A stretch of 64,000 nucleotides of DNA, taken from the NCBI RefSeq assembly GCF_003984645.1, contig NZ_RWKI01000002.1, positions 414,576 to 478,575 of the forward strand, written 5' to 3'. Below are positions 55,557-64,000 of the stretch, one piece after another. The notes under the pieces were generated by a model. That model was not told where the DNA came from. It did no database searches and saw only the letters and a program-made list of their open reading frames with translations. Positions within the stretch are counted from its first letter, which is position 1. Each line of letters starts with the position of its first letter. The DNA comes from Variovorax sp. MHTC-1. Lineage in GTDB: Bacteria > Pseudomonadota > Gammaproteobacteria > Burkholderiales > Burkholderiaceae_C. Position numbers and translations under genes: made by a program.

Positions 55557-56719
55557 TCCCTGTGTTGAACGGCCTCAAGGTCATCGAGCAGGGCACCTTC
55601 ATCACGGGGCCCGCGGCCGGCATGCTGCTCGGGGACCTGGGCGCCGACGTGATCAAGGTCGAGCAGCCGTTGACGGGCGACCCGTTTCGCGCCTTCAAGA
55701 ACGGCCTGTACAGCCCGCACTACCAGACTTACAACCGCAACAAGCGCAGCATCACGCTCGACACCAAGGACGCCGCGGACCGCGAAGTGCTCGATGCATT
55801 GATCGCCGATGCCGACGTCTACATCCAGAACTTCCGGCCCGGCGTGGCGGAGAAGCTGGGCGTCGGCGCGCAGCGGCTGCAGGCGCTGAACCCGAAGCTG
55901 ATCTACGTCGCCATCAGCGGCTTCGGCGCCACCGGGCCCGCAGCCCATCGGCCGGCCTACGACACGGTGGCGCAGGCGGCCAGCGGTTTTCTCAACCTGC
56001 TGGTGAACCCCGAGAACCCGCGCGTGGTGGGCCCGGCCATTGCCGATTCGCTCACCGGCTTCTACGCCGCCTACGGCGTGCTGGGCGCCTTGTACGAACG
56101 CAGCCGCACCGGCATCGGCCGCAAGGTCGAGGTGTCGATGCTGGAGGCGATGGCGCATTTCAACCTCGATGCCTTCACGCACTTCTTCCAGGTCGACGAG
56201 GTGATGGGGCCGTACAGCCGGCCGAGCGTGTCGCAGTCCTATGTGCTGCGCTGCGCGGACGACAAGTGGATCGCGCTGCACATGTCCTCGCCCGAGAAGT
56301 TCTGGCAGGGCCTGGCGGTGGCGATCGAGCAGCCCGACATCTTCCAGGACCCGCGCTTCGCGACCCGCGACGCGCGCATCGACAACCAGGAGGCGCTGAT
56401 CGCGTTGCTGGGCGCGCGTTTCCGCACGCAGACGCGCGACGAATGGTGCCGCCGCCTGCAGCGCGAGGACGTGCCGAACGCGCCGATGTACGACACCAGC
56501 GAGGCGCTGGAAGACCCGCAGGCCAAGCACCTGCAGCTGATGACCTCGGCCGAGCATCCGGTGATGGGGCTGTTTCGCACGGTGCGCTCCCCGGTCAGCT
56601 TCGACGGCGAGCGCGCGCTCGAGGTGCGGCCGCCGCCGACGCTGGGCGAGCACAGCGACGAGATACGCGCCGCGCTCAAGCGCAAGCAAGTACACAAAGA
56701 CAACGGAGACAAGCGATGA
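55553..56719 (+). CDS. Family III CoA-transferase (CaiB/BaiF)
   Basis: The 388-residue protein has the family III stretches FITGPAAGMLLGDLGADVIK and YIQNFRPGVAEKLG, and the likely catalytic Asp137 in HRPAYDTVAQAASGFL. It moves CoA between acyl groups through an aspartyl-CoA anhydride. ATGA overlaps join it to the lyase gene before it and the Bug gene after it. It is likely the activating enzyme of this catabolic operon. Confidence 0.9.
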   Translation: MIPVLNGLKVIEQGTFITGPAAGMLLGDLGADVIKVEQPLTGDPFRAFKNGLYSPHYQTYNRNKRSITLDTKDAADREVLDALIADADVYIQNFRPGVAEKLGVGAQRLQALNPKLIYVAISGFGATGPAAHRPAYDTVAQAASGFLNLLVNPENPRVVGPAIADSLTGFYAAYGVLGALYERSRTGIGRKVEVSMLEAMAHFNLDAFTHFFQVDEVMGPYSRPSVSQSYVLRCADDKWIALHMSSPEKFWQGLAVAIEQPDIFQDPRFATRDARIDNQEALIALLGARFRTQTRDEWCRRLQREDVPNAPMYDTSEALEDPQAKHLQLMTSAEHPVMGLFRTVRSPVSFDGERALEVRPPPTLGEHSDEIRAALKRKQVHKDNGDKR

Positions 56720-57674
56720 CGATCAAGACAACGATGCGCACCCTGCTGGCCGCGGGCGCGCTGCTTGCGGCCACCGCTGCTGCGCAGGGCCAAGACAAGG
56801 GCCCGATCAAGATGGTGGTGCCCTTCGGTGCCGGCACCACCACCGACACGGTGGCGCGCGTGGTCGGCGAGGGGCTGGGCAAGGCGCTGCAGCAGACGGT
56901 GATCGTCGACAACCGCGCCGGCGCGGGCGGCTCGACCGGCAGCGACATGGTCGCCAAGTCGGCGCCCGACGGCCGCACGCTGGTGATGGGCACGGTGGGC
57001 ACGCACGCGATCAACGCGGCGCTCTTCAGCAAGCTGCCCTACGACCCGATGCGCGACTTCGCGCCGGTCGCCTTCATCGGCTACACGCCGACGCTGCTGG
57101 TGGTCGCTGCCGACTCGCCGCTCAAGTCGCTGAAGGACCTGGCCCAGGCCGCCGCGCGGCCGCAGGGCGTGGCCTTCGCCTCGGCCGGCAACGGCACCTC
57201 GGGCCATCTCGCAGGCGAGCTGCTCGCGCAGCGCCTGGGCGGCAAGATGCTGCACGTGCCCTTCAAGGAAGGCGCGATGGCGCTGACGGGCGTGATCTCG
57301 TCGCAGGTCGACTTCACCCGGCCGCCGTGATGCCGCAAATCAAGGCCGGCAAGCTGCGCGCGCTGGGTGCCAGCGGCGCGGTGCGCAGCGCCGCGGCGAG
57401 CGATGTGCCGACGCTGATGGAGCAGGGCATCGCCGACTTCGACCTCGTCGCCTGGTTCATGTTGTACGCGCCGGCGGCCACGCCCGCGGCCACGCTCACG
57501 CAACTGCGCACGGCCAGCGCTGCCGCGCTCGCGCAGCCCGAGGTGATGACGCGCCTGCGCGACCAGGGGGTCGAGTCGAAGCCGATGCGCGCCGAGGAGA
57601 TGCAGCCCTTCAACAAGACCGAGCTCGGCAAATGGGCCGGGCTGGTCAAGCGCTCGGGCGCTCAGGTGGATTGA
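56716..57674 (+). pseudogene. Bug-family (TctC-like) binding protein, disrupted by an internal deletion
   Basis: The first frame encodes a signal peptide (TLLAAGALLAATAAAQGQ) and the usual Bug N-lobe (IKMVVPFGAGTTTDTVARVV, IVDNRAGAGGSTGSDMVAKS) up to SSQVDFTRPP at 57330. A second frame from 57327 then supplies the missing C-lobe (MPQIKAGKLRALGASGAV to the TGA at 57674). Bug proteins normally read VDFMFDT...AVMPQIKAGKLRAL across this point. A deletion of about 13 bp with loss of frame explains the break. It may be inactive, or a sequencing error would restore it. The role would be uptake of an aromatic or carboxylic compound. Confidence 0.8.
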
Positions 57675-57717
57675 AAGTTTTCCGTTCCGCAAAAGAAATC
57701 AACAGGAGACAAAGACC

Positions 57718-58932
57718 ATGAGCACGCAGAACTTCTCACGCATCGGGCGGCGCACCGCCGTGGGCGCCATCGCGCTGGCCGCGGCCGGCTTCGCGCTGGC
57801 GCAGCAGCCGACGGGCCAGCCGATCCGCATCGGCAGCACGCTGGCGCTGACCGGGCCGCTCTCGGCCACGGCGCAGATTCACAAGGTGGTGGGCGACATC
57901 TACATCGAGCAGCTCAACAAGCGCGGCGGCCTGCTCGGCCGGCCGGTCGAGTGGGTGGTGAAGGACGACCAGTCCAAGCCCGACCTGGCGCGCACGCTGT
58001 ACGAACAGCTCGTCACCGCCGACAAGGTCGACCTGCTGATGGGGCCCTACGCCACCGGCGCCATCCTCTCGGCGATGGGCGTGGCGCAGCGCTACAACAA
58101 GGTGCTGGTGCATCACACGCTGGGCATTCCCTCGCTCGCCAAGTACGACATGCAGTTCCCGGCCTGGTCGATCGGCTCCGACCCGGCGACCACGGTGCCC
58201 AACACCTTGTTCGATGCGCTCGCCGCCTCGTCCAAGCCGCCGAAAACGGTGGCGGTGGTGACCAGCAAGTTCCCCTCGGTCCAGTTCATGAGCGCGGGCG
58301 CGCGCGAGGTGCTCAAGAAGCGCGGGCTGACAGAAGTTCTGTTCCTCGAATGGGACTTCGGCAACCGCGACTTCGGCCCGATCGCCAATCGCGTGAAGGA
58401 CGCCAAGCCCGACTTCGTGTGGGTCGGCGCCATCGGCCTCGAAGGCAACCTGCTGCTCGACGCGATGAAGAAGATCGACTATTCGCCGCCGCAGCACTTC
58501 TACCTGTACCCCGCGCCCGGCCCGCTGCTCGCGTCGCCGGATGCGAAGAACGCGCTCTCGGCCACGATCTTCGAGGCGCAGCCGCCTTTCACCTCCAACT
58601 TCGGCGCGGCCGAATTCGTCAAGCTCTACGCCGAGCGCGCCGCCAAGGCCGGCTTCACCGACACCTCGGTCGAGACCCAGGCCGCGGCCTCGTACACCGC
58701 GTGGCAGATCCTCGAGGCCGGCGTGGCGAACACCAAGAGCCTGGACGACAAGGCCATCGCCAACTGGCTGAAGACGAACAAGGTCGACACGCTGCAGGGC
58801 AAGCTGCGCTTCGACGGCACCGGCAACTTCGGCGACGACCTGATGCGCATCAAGCAGATCCAGGGCGGTAAGTGGGTGGTGGTGTGGCCGAAGGAAGTGA
58901 CCTCCGGTGGCGCCAAGCTGATCGCGCCGTGA
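57718..58932 (+). CDS. Branched-chain-type ABC transporter substrate-binding protein
   Basis: The 404-residue protein starts with an arginine-containing signal (GRRTAVGAIALAAAGFALAQ) and has the fold I features of Leu/Ile/Val-type binding proteins (IRIGSTLALTGPLSATAQIH, LVTADKVDLLMGPYATGAIL). In catabolic operons these proteins usually bind aromatic or carboxylic compounds rather than amino acids. AGGAGA precedes the ATG. A two-hairpin repeat begins exactly at its stop. Confidence 0.9.
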   Translation: MSTQNFSRIGRRTAVGAIALAAAGFALAQQPTGQPIRIGSTLALTGPLSATAQIHKVVGDIYIEQLNKRGGLLGRPVEWVVKDDQSKPDLARTLYEQLVTADKVDLLMGPYATGAILSAMGVAQRYNKVLVHHTLGIPSLAKYDMQFPAWSIGSDPATTVPNTLFDALAASSKPPKTVAVVTSKFPSVQFMSAGAREVLKKRGLTEVLFLEWDFGNRDFGPIANRVKDAKPDFVWVGAIGLEGNLLLDAMKKIDYSPPQHFYLYPAPGPLLASPDAKNALSATIFEAQPPFTSNFGAAEFVKLYAERAAKAGFTDTSVETQAAASYTAWQILEAGVANTKSLDDKAIANWLKTNKVDTLQGKLRFDGTGNFGDDLMRIKQIQGGKWVVVWPKEVTSGGAKLIAP

Positions 58933-59040
58933 AATGTTGCCCTCCCCCAGGCTCCGCGCACTTCGTGTCGCTCCTCCAACCCCCTCGCCGGGGGCAACAC
59001 CAGCGGCCCGGCGAAGCCGGTTCCGCGGTGTTCCCCGAAC
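58933..59040 (+). repeat. Dispersed two-hairpin repeat, copy C (between binding-protein and permease genes)
   Basis: It begins AATGTTGCCCTCCCCCAGGC after the TGA and carries a CCCCCTCGCCGGGGG hairpin and CCGGCGAAGCCGG. It is the third copy in this window, and like copy A it separates a solute-binding gene from its permease gene. Confidence 0.82.
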
Positions 59041-59096
59041 GGGGTGCGCATTCTTCAACACCTGCGCATCGCCGGTCTCGCGCATGAGGGACCGCC

Positions 59097-59954
59097 ATGT
59101 CGATGCCTAGTTTCTCGCTGCTGTCCCAGTCCATCCTCTCGGGCATCTTCGTCGGCGCGCTGTATGGGTTGATGGGCCTGGGCCTCAGCCTGAGCTGGGG
59201 CCTGCTTCGGCTCATCAACCTCGCGCACTTCGCCTTCGCCTTTCTCGCCGCGTACCTCTGCTACCAGATGGCGACGATGGGCATGGACCCGCTCTTGACG
59301 CTCGTCGTCATCGTGCCCTTCTTCTTCGCGCTCGGTGCCGGCCTGCACTGGGTGATGGTGCGTTTCAAGGTCACGCCCTTCAATTCGCTCTTGCTGACCT
59401 TCGGGCTCACCGGCATCGCCGAGAGCGTGATCCAGTCGATCTGGACCGCCGACTTCCGCAAGCTCGAATCGAGCTACGGGGAGGAGAAGTTCAGGATCGG
59501 CGGACTGTTCGTGCCGGTGCCCGAGCTGATCACGCTGGTGCTGGCCGTCGGCCTGTGCTTCGCGGTGTGGGCGGTGCTGCGCTTCACGGACCTCGGCCGC
59601 GCGATGCGCGCCGCCGCGCAGGACGCGCCGGTGGCCGCGGCCTTCGGCGTCAACCAGAAGGCGCTGGGGCTGGTGTTGGCGGGGACCTGCGCGGCGCTGG
59701 CCAGCGTGGCCGGCGTGTGCCTGGCGCTGAGCTTCACGCTCGCGCCCTCGCAGATGTACGCGTGGGTCGGCGTGGTGTTCGCGGCCGTGATGCTGGGCGG
59801 GCTCGGCAGTGCGTTGGGGCCGCTGGTCGCGGGAACGCTGATCGGCGTGAGCGAGGCCATCACGATGGCTGTCACCGCGCCTTCGTGGGCGCCGATCGTG
59901 TCGTTCACGCTTCTGATCGTCGTCCTGCTCTTGAAACCAGGAAAGACCGTCTAG
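59097..59954 (+). CDS. Branched-chain-type ABC permease, LivH-like
   Basis: The 285-residue protein has about eight hydrophobic segments and the LivH motif LINLAHFAFAFLAAYLCYQM at the start and RAAAQDAPVAAAFGVNQKAL in the cytoplasmic loop. GAGGG lies before the ATG at 59097. It forms the channel with the LivM domain of the next-but-one reading frame. A long inverted repeat follows its stop. Confidence 0.9.
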   Translation: MSMPSFSLLSQSILSGIFVGALYGLMGLGLSLSWGLLRLINLAHFAFAFLAAYLCYQMATMGMDPLLTLVVIVPFFFALGAGLHWVMVRFKVTPFNSLLLTFGLTGIAESVIQSIWTADFRKLESSYGEEKFRIGGLFVPVPELITLVLAVGLCFAVWAVLRFTDLGRAMRAAAQDAPVAAAFGVNQKALGLVLAGTCAALASVAGVCLALSFTLAPSQMYAWVGVVFAAVMLGGLGSALGPLVAGTLIGVSEAITMAVTAPSWAPIVSFTLLIVVLLLKPGKTV

Positions 59955-59993
59955 ATGAAGCAAGGCATCGGATTCATTTCCCTCGGGTTTGGT

Positions 59994-60103
59994 CCCCTCT
60001 CCCTCCGGAAGAGGGTTAGGGTGAGGGCACGCGGCGCATCCACGGCTACGCACGCATCCACCGCCCGGCGCCCTCACCCCAGCCCTCTCCCGGAGGGAGA
60101 GGG
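59994..60103. repeat. Long inverted repeat between livH- and livM-like genes
   Basis: CCCTCTCCCTCCGG (59995-60008) pairs exactly with CCGGAGGGAGAGGG (60090-60103). The next 20 bases on each side pair at 17 of 20 positions, giving arms of about 34 bp around a 41-bp centre. This build is common in proteobacterial MITE/REP-like palindromes. It lies inside the transporter operon. Confidence 0.7.
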
Positions 60104-60118
60104 AGCAAAGCAGCCAGG

Positions 60119-61855
60119 ATGAAACGCACCCCACTCCTGATCCTCGCCGCCGGCGTCGCGCTGGCCTTCGTGCCGCAGCTCGGCCTGCCGGCCTTCTACG
60201 ACTCGCTGCTCTACCTGATGCTGCACTGGATCGTGCTGGCGACCTCGTGGAACATCCTGTCGGGCTACTCGGGCTACTTCTCCTTCGGCCACGGCGCCTT
60301 CTTCGGCGCCGGCATCTACACCAGCGCCAACCTGATGGCGCGCTACGACTGGCCCTTTCTCTGGACGCTGCCCGCCGCCGCGCTGGTGGCCGCGGTGCTG
60401 GGCGTGGCGCTGGGCGCGGTGGTGTTCCGCGTCAAGGGCGTGCGCGGCGAACTGTTCGCGCTGCTCACGCTCGCGATCACCTTCGTGATCGGCACCGTCG
60501 TGGTCAACACGCCGCTGGACGGCGGCAACGGCGTCTCGCTCGCGGCAGTGCCGGTGCCGAAGATCGGGCCGACGGCTTCGTCGACCTTCTACCTGCTGGC
60601 GCTGACCGCGGCGGTGGCCACGCTCCTGATCGCCTGGGGCATCCAGGTCTCGAAGTTCGGCGCCGGCCTGTTCGCGATCCACGACGACGAGGACGCGGCC
60701 GAGGTGATGGGCGTGCCGACCTACCGTTACAAGCTGATGGCGCTGGCCGTGTCGTGCGCGCTGGCCGGCGTGGCGGGCGGCATCCATGCGCTCTTCCTCT
60801 CCTACGTGACGGCCGGCGAGGTGTTCACGATCACGGTGCCGCTGACGGTGGTGCTGATGAGCGTGCTCGGCGGCACGCGCCACTGGGCCGGGCCGGCGAT
60901 CGGCGCGGTGGCGATCACCGGGCTGCTCTACAGCTTCACCGCGGCCGACCATGCGGTGGCCGGCAAGGCGCTGATCGGCATCATCCTGATCGCGGCGATC
61001 CTGTTCATGCCCGACGGCATCCTGGAACGTGTGCGGCGTGTGTGGCGGCGCGCGCCGGCCGCGAAGCCGGCCGCTGCCGCCGCATCGGCCGAGATGCCGG
61101 TGCGGGCAACGGCCGGCGCGCAGGGCGACGTGCTGCTGCGCGTGCAGGGGCTGCGCAAGTCCTTCAAGGGCGTGCGCGCGCTCGGCGGCGTGGATGTCGA
61201 CGTGCGGCGCGGCGAGATCCTCGGCCTGCTGGGGCCGAATGGCTCGGGCAAGTCGACCTTCATCAATGTCGTCAGCGGCCACTACGCGCCCACCGGCGGC
61301 GCGATCTGGTTCGAGGGCCGCTGCATGAACGGGTTGCCGGCGCACCGCATCGCGGGCAGCGGCATCGCGCGCACCTACCAGATCCCGCGGCCCTTCGGCC
61401 ACCTGAGCGTGCTGCAGAACGTGGCGATCGCGACCATGTTCGGCGGCGCGGTGCGCGACCCGGCGGCCGCCGCCAGGCAGGCGCGCGCCTGGCTCGAATT
61501 CACCGGCCTGGAAGACAAGGCGCATGCCCGGCCCGAGGACCTCAACCTGCACCAGCGCAAGTTCCTCGAGCTGGCCCGCGCGCTCGCCTCGCGCCCGCGG
61601 CTGGTGCTGCTCGACGAAGTGCTGTGCGGCCTGACACCGCACGAGATCGACGGTGCGGTGGCGCTCATACGGCGCATCCGCGAGCAGGGCTCCACCATCG
61701 TCTTCGTCGAGCACGTGATGCGCGCGGTGATGGCGCTGACCGACCGCATCGTGGTCTTCAACCACGGCGAGCTGCTGGCCGAAGGCGCGGCCACCGACGT
61801 GATGCAGCGGCCCGAGGTGATGACCGCCTACCTGGGAAAGGCCGCCCATGCTTGA
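60119..61855 (+). CDS. Fused LivM permease and LivG ATPase
   Basis: The 578-residue protein joins two proteins that are usually separate. Residues 1-305 are a LivM-type permease (SFGHGAFFGAGIYTSANLM, AIHDDEDAAEVMGVPTYRYK). After an alanine-rich linker comes a LivG-type ATPase with Walker A GPNGSGKST at 372-380 and LPAHRIAGSGIARTYQIPRP. Fusions of this kind occur in Comamonadaceae aromatic-acid transporters. It works with LivH-like and LivF-like partners. Confidence 0.9.
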   Translation: MKRTPLLILAAGVALAFVPQLGLPAFYDSLLYLMLHWIVLATSWNILSGYSGYFSFGHGAFFGAGIYTSANLMARYDWPFLWTLPAAALVAAVLGVALGAVVFRVKGVRGELFALLTLAITFVIGTVVVNTPLDGGNGVSLAAVPVPKIGPTASSTFYLLALTAAVATLLIAWGIQVSKFGAGLFAIHDDEDAAEVMGVPTYRYKLMALAVSCALAGVAGGIHALFLSYVTAGEVFTITVPLTVVLMSVLGGTRHWAGPAIGAVAITGLLYSFTAADHAVAGKALIGIILIAAILFMPDGILERVRRVWRRAPAAKPAAAAASAEMPVRATAGAQGDVLLRVQGLRKSFKGVRALGGVDVDVRRGEILGLLGPNGSGKSTFINVVSGHYAPTGGAIWFEGRCMNGLPAHRIAGSGIARTYQIPRPFGHLSVLQNVAIATMFGGAVRDPAAAARQARAWLEFTGLEDKAHARPEDLNLHQRKFLELARALASRPRLVLLDEVLCGLTPHEIDGAVALIRRIREQGSTIVFVEHVMRAVMALTDRIVVFNHGELLAEGAATDVMQRPEVMTAYLGKAAHA

Positions 61856-62552
61856 AGTGCGCGATCTGCAAGTGGCCTACGGCGCGGCACAGGCGCTGTG
61901 GGGCGTGTCGCTCGATGTGCGGCCCGGCGAGCTGCTGTGCGTGGTGGGGCCGAACGGCGCCGGCAAGACCACGCTGATCAACGCCATCGCCGGCATGCTG
62001 CGCGCGCGCAGCGGGCACATCCTGCTCAACGGGCAGGACATCACGCAGCTGGCCGCGCACCGCTTCTGCGAGGCCGGCATCGCGCTGGTGCCCGAGGGCC
62101 GGCGCCTCTTCACCGGCATGACCGTGCAGGAAAACCTGGAACTCGGCAGCTACCTGCCGCATGCCAAGGCGAAGCGGGCCGAGACGCTGGCGCAGGTGAT
62201 CGAGCTGTTCCCGGTGATCCGCGAGAAGCTCGCGAGCCCGGCGGGTGAACTCTCGGGCGGGCAGCAGCAGATGGTCGCGATCGCGCGTGCGCTGATGGCG
62301 CGGCCGCGTTTGCTGCTGCTCGACGAGCCCTCGCTCGGCCTCTCGCCGCGCATCGTCAGCGACATGTTCGCGGCGATCCGGCGCATCAATGCGGACGGCA
62401 TGTCGGTGCTCCTGGTCGAGCAGAACGTCGCGATGGCGATGGAGGTCTCGCAGCGCGCTTACGTGCTCGAAGAGGGCCGCATCGTGGCCGAGGGCGTGCC
62501 CGACGAGCTGCTCGCGCGGCCCGAGATCCAGCGCGCCTACCTCGGTGTTTGA
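61848..62552 (+). CDS. LivF-like ABC ATPase
   Basis: The 234-residue protein has Walker A GPNGAGKTT at 34-42, the signature LSGGQQQMVAIARALM, and Walker B LLLLDEPSLGLSP, typical of LivF. It starts inside the end of the fused gene (8-bp overlap). It is the second ATPase of the importer. Confidence 0.92.
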   Translation: MLEVRDLQVAYGAAQALWGVSLDVRPGELLCVVGPNGAGKTTLINAIAGMLRARSGHILLNGQDITQLAAHRFCEAGIALVPEGRRLFTGMTVQENLELGSYLPHAKAKRAETLAQVIELFPVIREKLASPAGELSGGQQQMVAIARALMARPRLLLLDEPSLGLSPRIVSDMFAAIRRINADGMSVLLVEQNVAMAMEVSQRAYVLEEGRIVAEGVPDELLARPEIQRAYLGV

Positions 62553-62574
62553 ACCCCTCTTACTGGAGAAACCC

Positions 62575-63600
62575 ATGCTGTTCCCCACCACTATCGTCGG
62601 CAGTTTCCCGCAGCCCGAGTGGCTGATCGACCGCGCCAGGCTCGCGGGCCGCTTTCCGCCGCGGGTGCGGGCGCGCGAGCTGTGGCGCATTCCGCCGCAG
62701 TACCTGGAAGAGGCGCAGAACGACGCGACGCTGATGGCGATCCGCGCGCAGGAAGAAGCAGGCCTGGACATCGTGAGCGACGGCGAGATCCGGCGCGAGA
62801 GCTATTCGAACCGCTTCGCGACCGCGCTCGACGGCATCGACCTCGACAACCCGGGCACGGCGCTGGACCGCTCAGGCCATCCGAACCCGGTGCCGCGCAT
62901 CGTCGGCAAGATCCGCCGCCGGCATGCGGTGGAGGTCGACGACCTGAAGTTCCTGCGCGCCCACACCGACCGCCAGGTCAAGATCACCGTGCCCGGCCCG
63001 TTCACGATGCTGCAGCAGGCGCAGAACGACTTCTACGGCAGCGAGGAAGAGGCGGCGATGGACTATGCCGAGGCCGTCAACGCCGAGATCCGCGATCTCT
63101 TCGCCGCCGGCGCCGACGTGGTGCAGATCGACGAGCCCTACATGCAGGCGCGGCCCGAGAAGGCGCGGCAGTACGGCCTGAATGCGCTGAACCGCGCGCT
63201 CGACGGCATCGCCGGCACGACCGCGGTGCACATCTGCTTCGGCTACGCGGCCATCATCCACGAGCGGCCGAGCGGCTATTCCTTCCTGCCCGAGCTGGCG
63301 CAGTGCAGCTGCAAGCAGGTGTCGATCGAGACCGCGCAGTCGCACCTGGACTGCTCGGCGCTGGCCGCGCTGGACGGCAAGCGGGTGATGGTGGGCTGCA
63401 TCGATCTCTCCACGCCCGAGGTCGAATCGGTCGACACCATCGTCGAACGCATCCGCCGCGCGCTGCCGTACGTGAAGCCCGAGAACGTGATCCTCGCGCC
63501 CGACTGCGGCATGAAGTACCTGCCGCGCGACGCGGCCATTGGCAAGCTGCGGGCGATGGTCGAGGCGGCGAAGGTGCTGCGCAAGGAGCACGCGGCCTAG
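62575..63600 (+). CDS. MetE-like cobalamin-independent methyltransferase-domain protein
   Basis: The 341-residue protein resembles the C-terminal half of MetE. Zn ligands are in place: His219 and Cys221 (VHICFGYAA), Glu252 (QVSIETAQS) and Cys311 (APDCGMKYLPR). It lacks the N-terminal half, so it is not a normal MetE. Such short proteins are thiol methyl- or alkyltransferases, including epoxyalkane:CoM transferases and demethylases. Its place behind an uptake system and ring-cleavage genes suggests a methyl-removing catabolic step. The 3' end is partly repeated at the window edge. Confidence 0.8.
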   Translation: MLFPTTIVGSFPQPEWLIDRARLAGRFPPRVRARELWRIPPQYLEEAQNDATLMAIRAQEEAGLDIVSDGEIRRESYSNRFATALDGIDLDNPGTALDRSGHPNPVPRIVGKIRRRHAVEVDDLKFLRAHTDRQVKITVPGPFTMLQQAQNDFYGSEEEAAMDYAEAVNAEIRDLFAAGADVVQIDEPYMQARPEKARQYGLNALNRALDGIAGTTAVHICFGYAAIIHERPSGYSFLPELAQCSCKQVSIETAQSHLDCSALAALDGKRVMVGCIDLSTPEVESVDTIVERIRRALPYVKPENVILAPDCGMKYLPRDAAIGKLRAMVEAAKVLRKEHAA

Positions 63601-63782
63601 GGCCTCGGTAAGCGTTTTGTCATGCCTGACGCAGCACGAAGACGAGCGTTCTGTCCTCGTCAGGTAAGGGCGCAACGCTCATGCATGCGCTTGCCTGCAG
63701 GCCTACATTCAGACCCCAAGGCAGGCCCGCACTCGAATTGACGCGACGGGGCCATCAGCAAGAATCAAATTCGGAGATACCT

Positions 63783-63962
63783 ATGCGAACTGTCGCCCTC
63801 CTTGTCAGCCCCCTCGCAACGATGGCATTGGCCCTTGCCTTCGGCTGGCCCGTGCTGCTCGCATGCTTTGCTCTTGCATTGAGCACGCTTCTTTTCTCCA
63901 CTGGCGAGACCGAAGCTGGGGAGTCCTCGACAACGCTGCAGGTATTGAAAGAATCGACCTGA
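63783..63962 (+). CDS. Small hydrophobic protein, 59 residues
   Basis: The peptide starts MRTVALLVSPLATMALALAF with one or two hydrophobic segments and GGAGA upstream. No family is recognised. It lies between the MetE-like gene and a partial repeat of that gene's end. It may be a small membrane peptide. The 182 bp before it hold nothing else I recognise. Confidence 0.5.
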   Translation: MRTVALLVSPLATMALALAFGWPVLLACFALALSTLLFSTGETEAGESSTTLQVLKEST

Positions 63963-64000
63963 TCGAGGCGCCGAAGGTGCCGCGCAAGGAGCACGCGGCT
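63963..64000 (+). repeat. Partial copy of the MetE-like gene 3' end
   Basis: These 38 bases match 63560-63597, the last codons of the MetE-like gene, at 35 of 38 positions. The copy starts right after the stop of the small hydrophobic gene and runs to the window end, so its full size is unknown. Confidence 0.7.

Overview
The window is a GC-rich, densely packed chromosomal segment, most consistent with a betaproteobacterium of the Comamonadaceae, probably Variovorax or a close relative. This assignment is an inference from gene content: a full C-P lyase locus, Bug-family and Liv-type transport, many LysR/GntR regulators and a ferredoxin-dependent 2-oxoacid oxidoreductase in an apparent aerobe. 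I saw no rRNA, tRNA, CRISPR array, prophage or complete insertion sequence.

Region 1 (1-16911) is a phosphonate-use locus in two blocks. Block A (minus strand) is phnC-phnD-phnE plus an HDIG-domain gene cut by the window edge. Block B is phnGHIJKLM (minus), with phnF, a DUF1045 gene and phnN divergent from it. The blocks share a near-identical 12-bp palindrome in front of phnC and phnG, which suggests one PhnF regulon. About 5.5 kb of unrelated genes separates them (terC, a GNAT acetyltransferase, small hypotheticals, an SMP-30-like lactonase with a frameshifted signal peptide, a DUF4189 gene and a CrtC/AttH-like lipocalin gene).

Region 2 (16895-28427) holds an outer-membrane barrel gene and a four-gene operon for a 2-oxoacid:acceptor oxidoreductase with its own GltD-like Fe-S flavoprotein and a CBS protein. 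A glycoside hydrolase, a GYD-domain protein and a 1127-residue SAM/cyclase/ATPase regulator follow.

Region 3 (28616-38172) is a sugar-acid module. It has an IlvD-type dehydratase, a DenD-like dehydrogenase and an FCD-GntR regulator on one strand, and a complete MalK/E/F/G-type ABC importer on the other. A PTS EIIA-like protein and a LysR regulator follow. A 38-bp scrap of a DUF899 gene survives between the importer and the EIIA gene.

Region 4 (38240-52835) contains small stress and unknown genes: a flavodoxin-fold oxidoreductase, two DUF899 thioredoxin-like proteins with a beta-propeller and a TPR/HTH regulator, a PAS histidine kinase facing a zinc-ribbon membrane protein across a palindrome, soxR with a SoxR-box-like promoter nearby, a DMT exporter, and a large secreted lipoprotein gene with a clear terminator and an AT-rich upstream region.

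Region 5 (52813-64000) is a LysR-controlled catabolic operon. It runs intradiol dioxygenase, citryl-CoA lyase-like enzyme, class III CoA-transferase, a broken Bug-type binding protein, a Liv-type ABC transporter with permease and ATPase fused, and a MetE-like methyltransferase. Three copies of a ~100-bp two-hairpin element lie directly after stop codons in the window. Two of them sit between a transporter's binding-protein gene and its permease gene.
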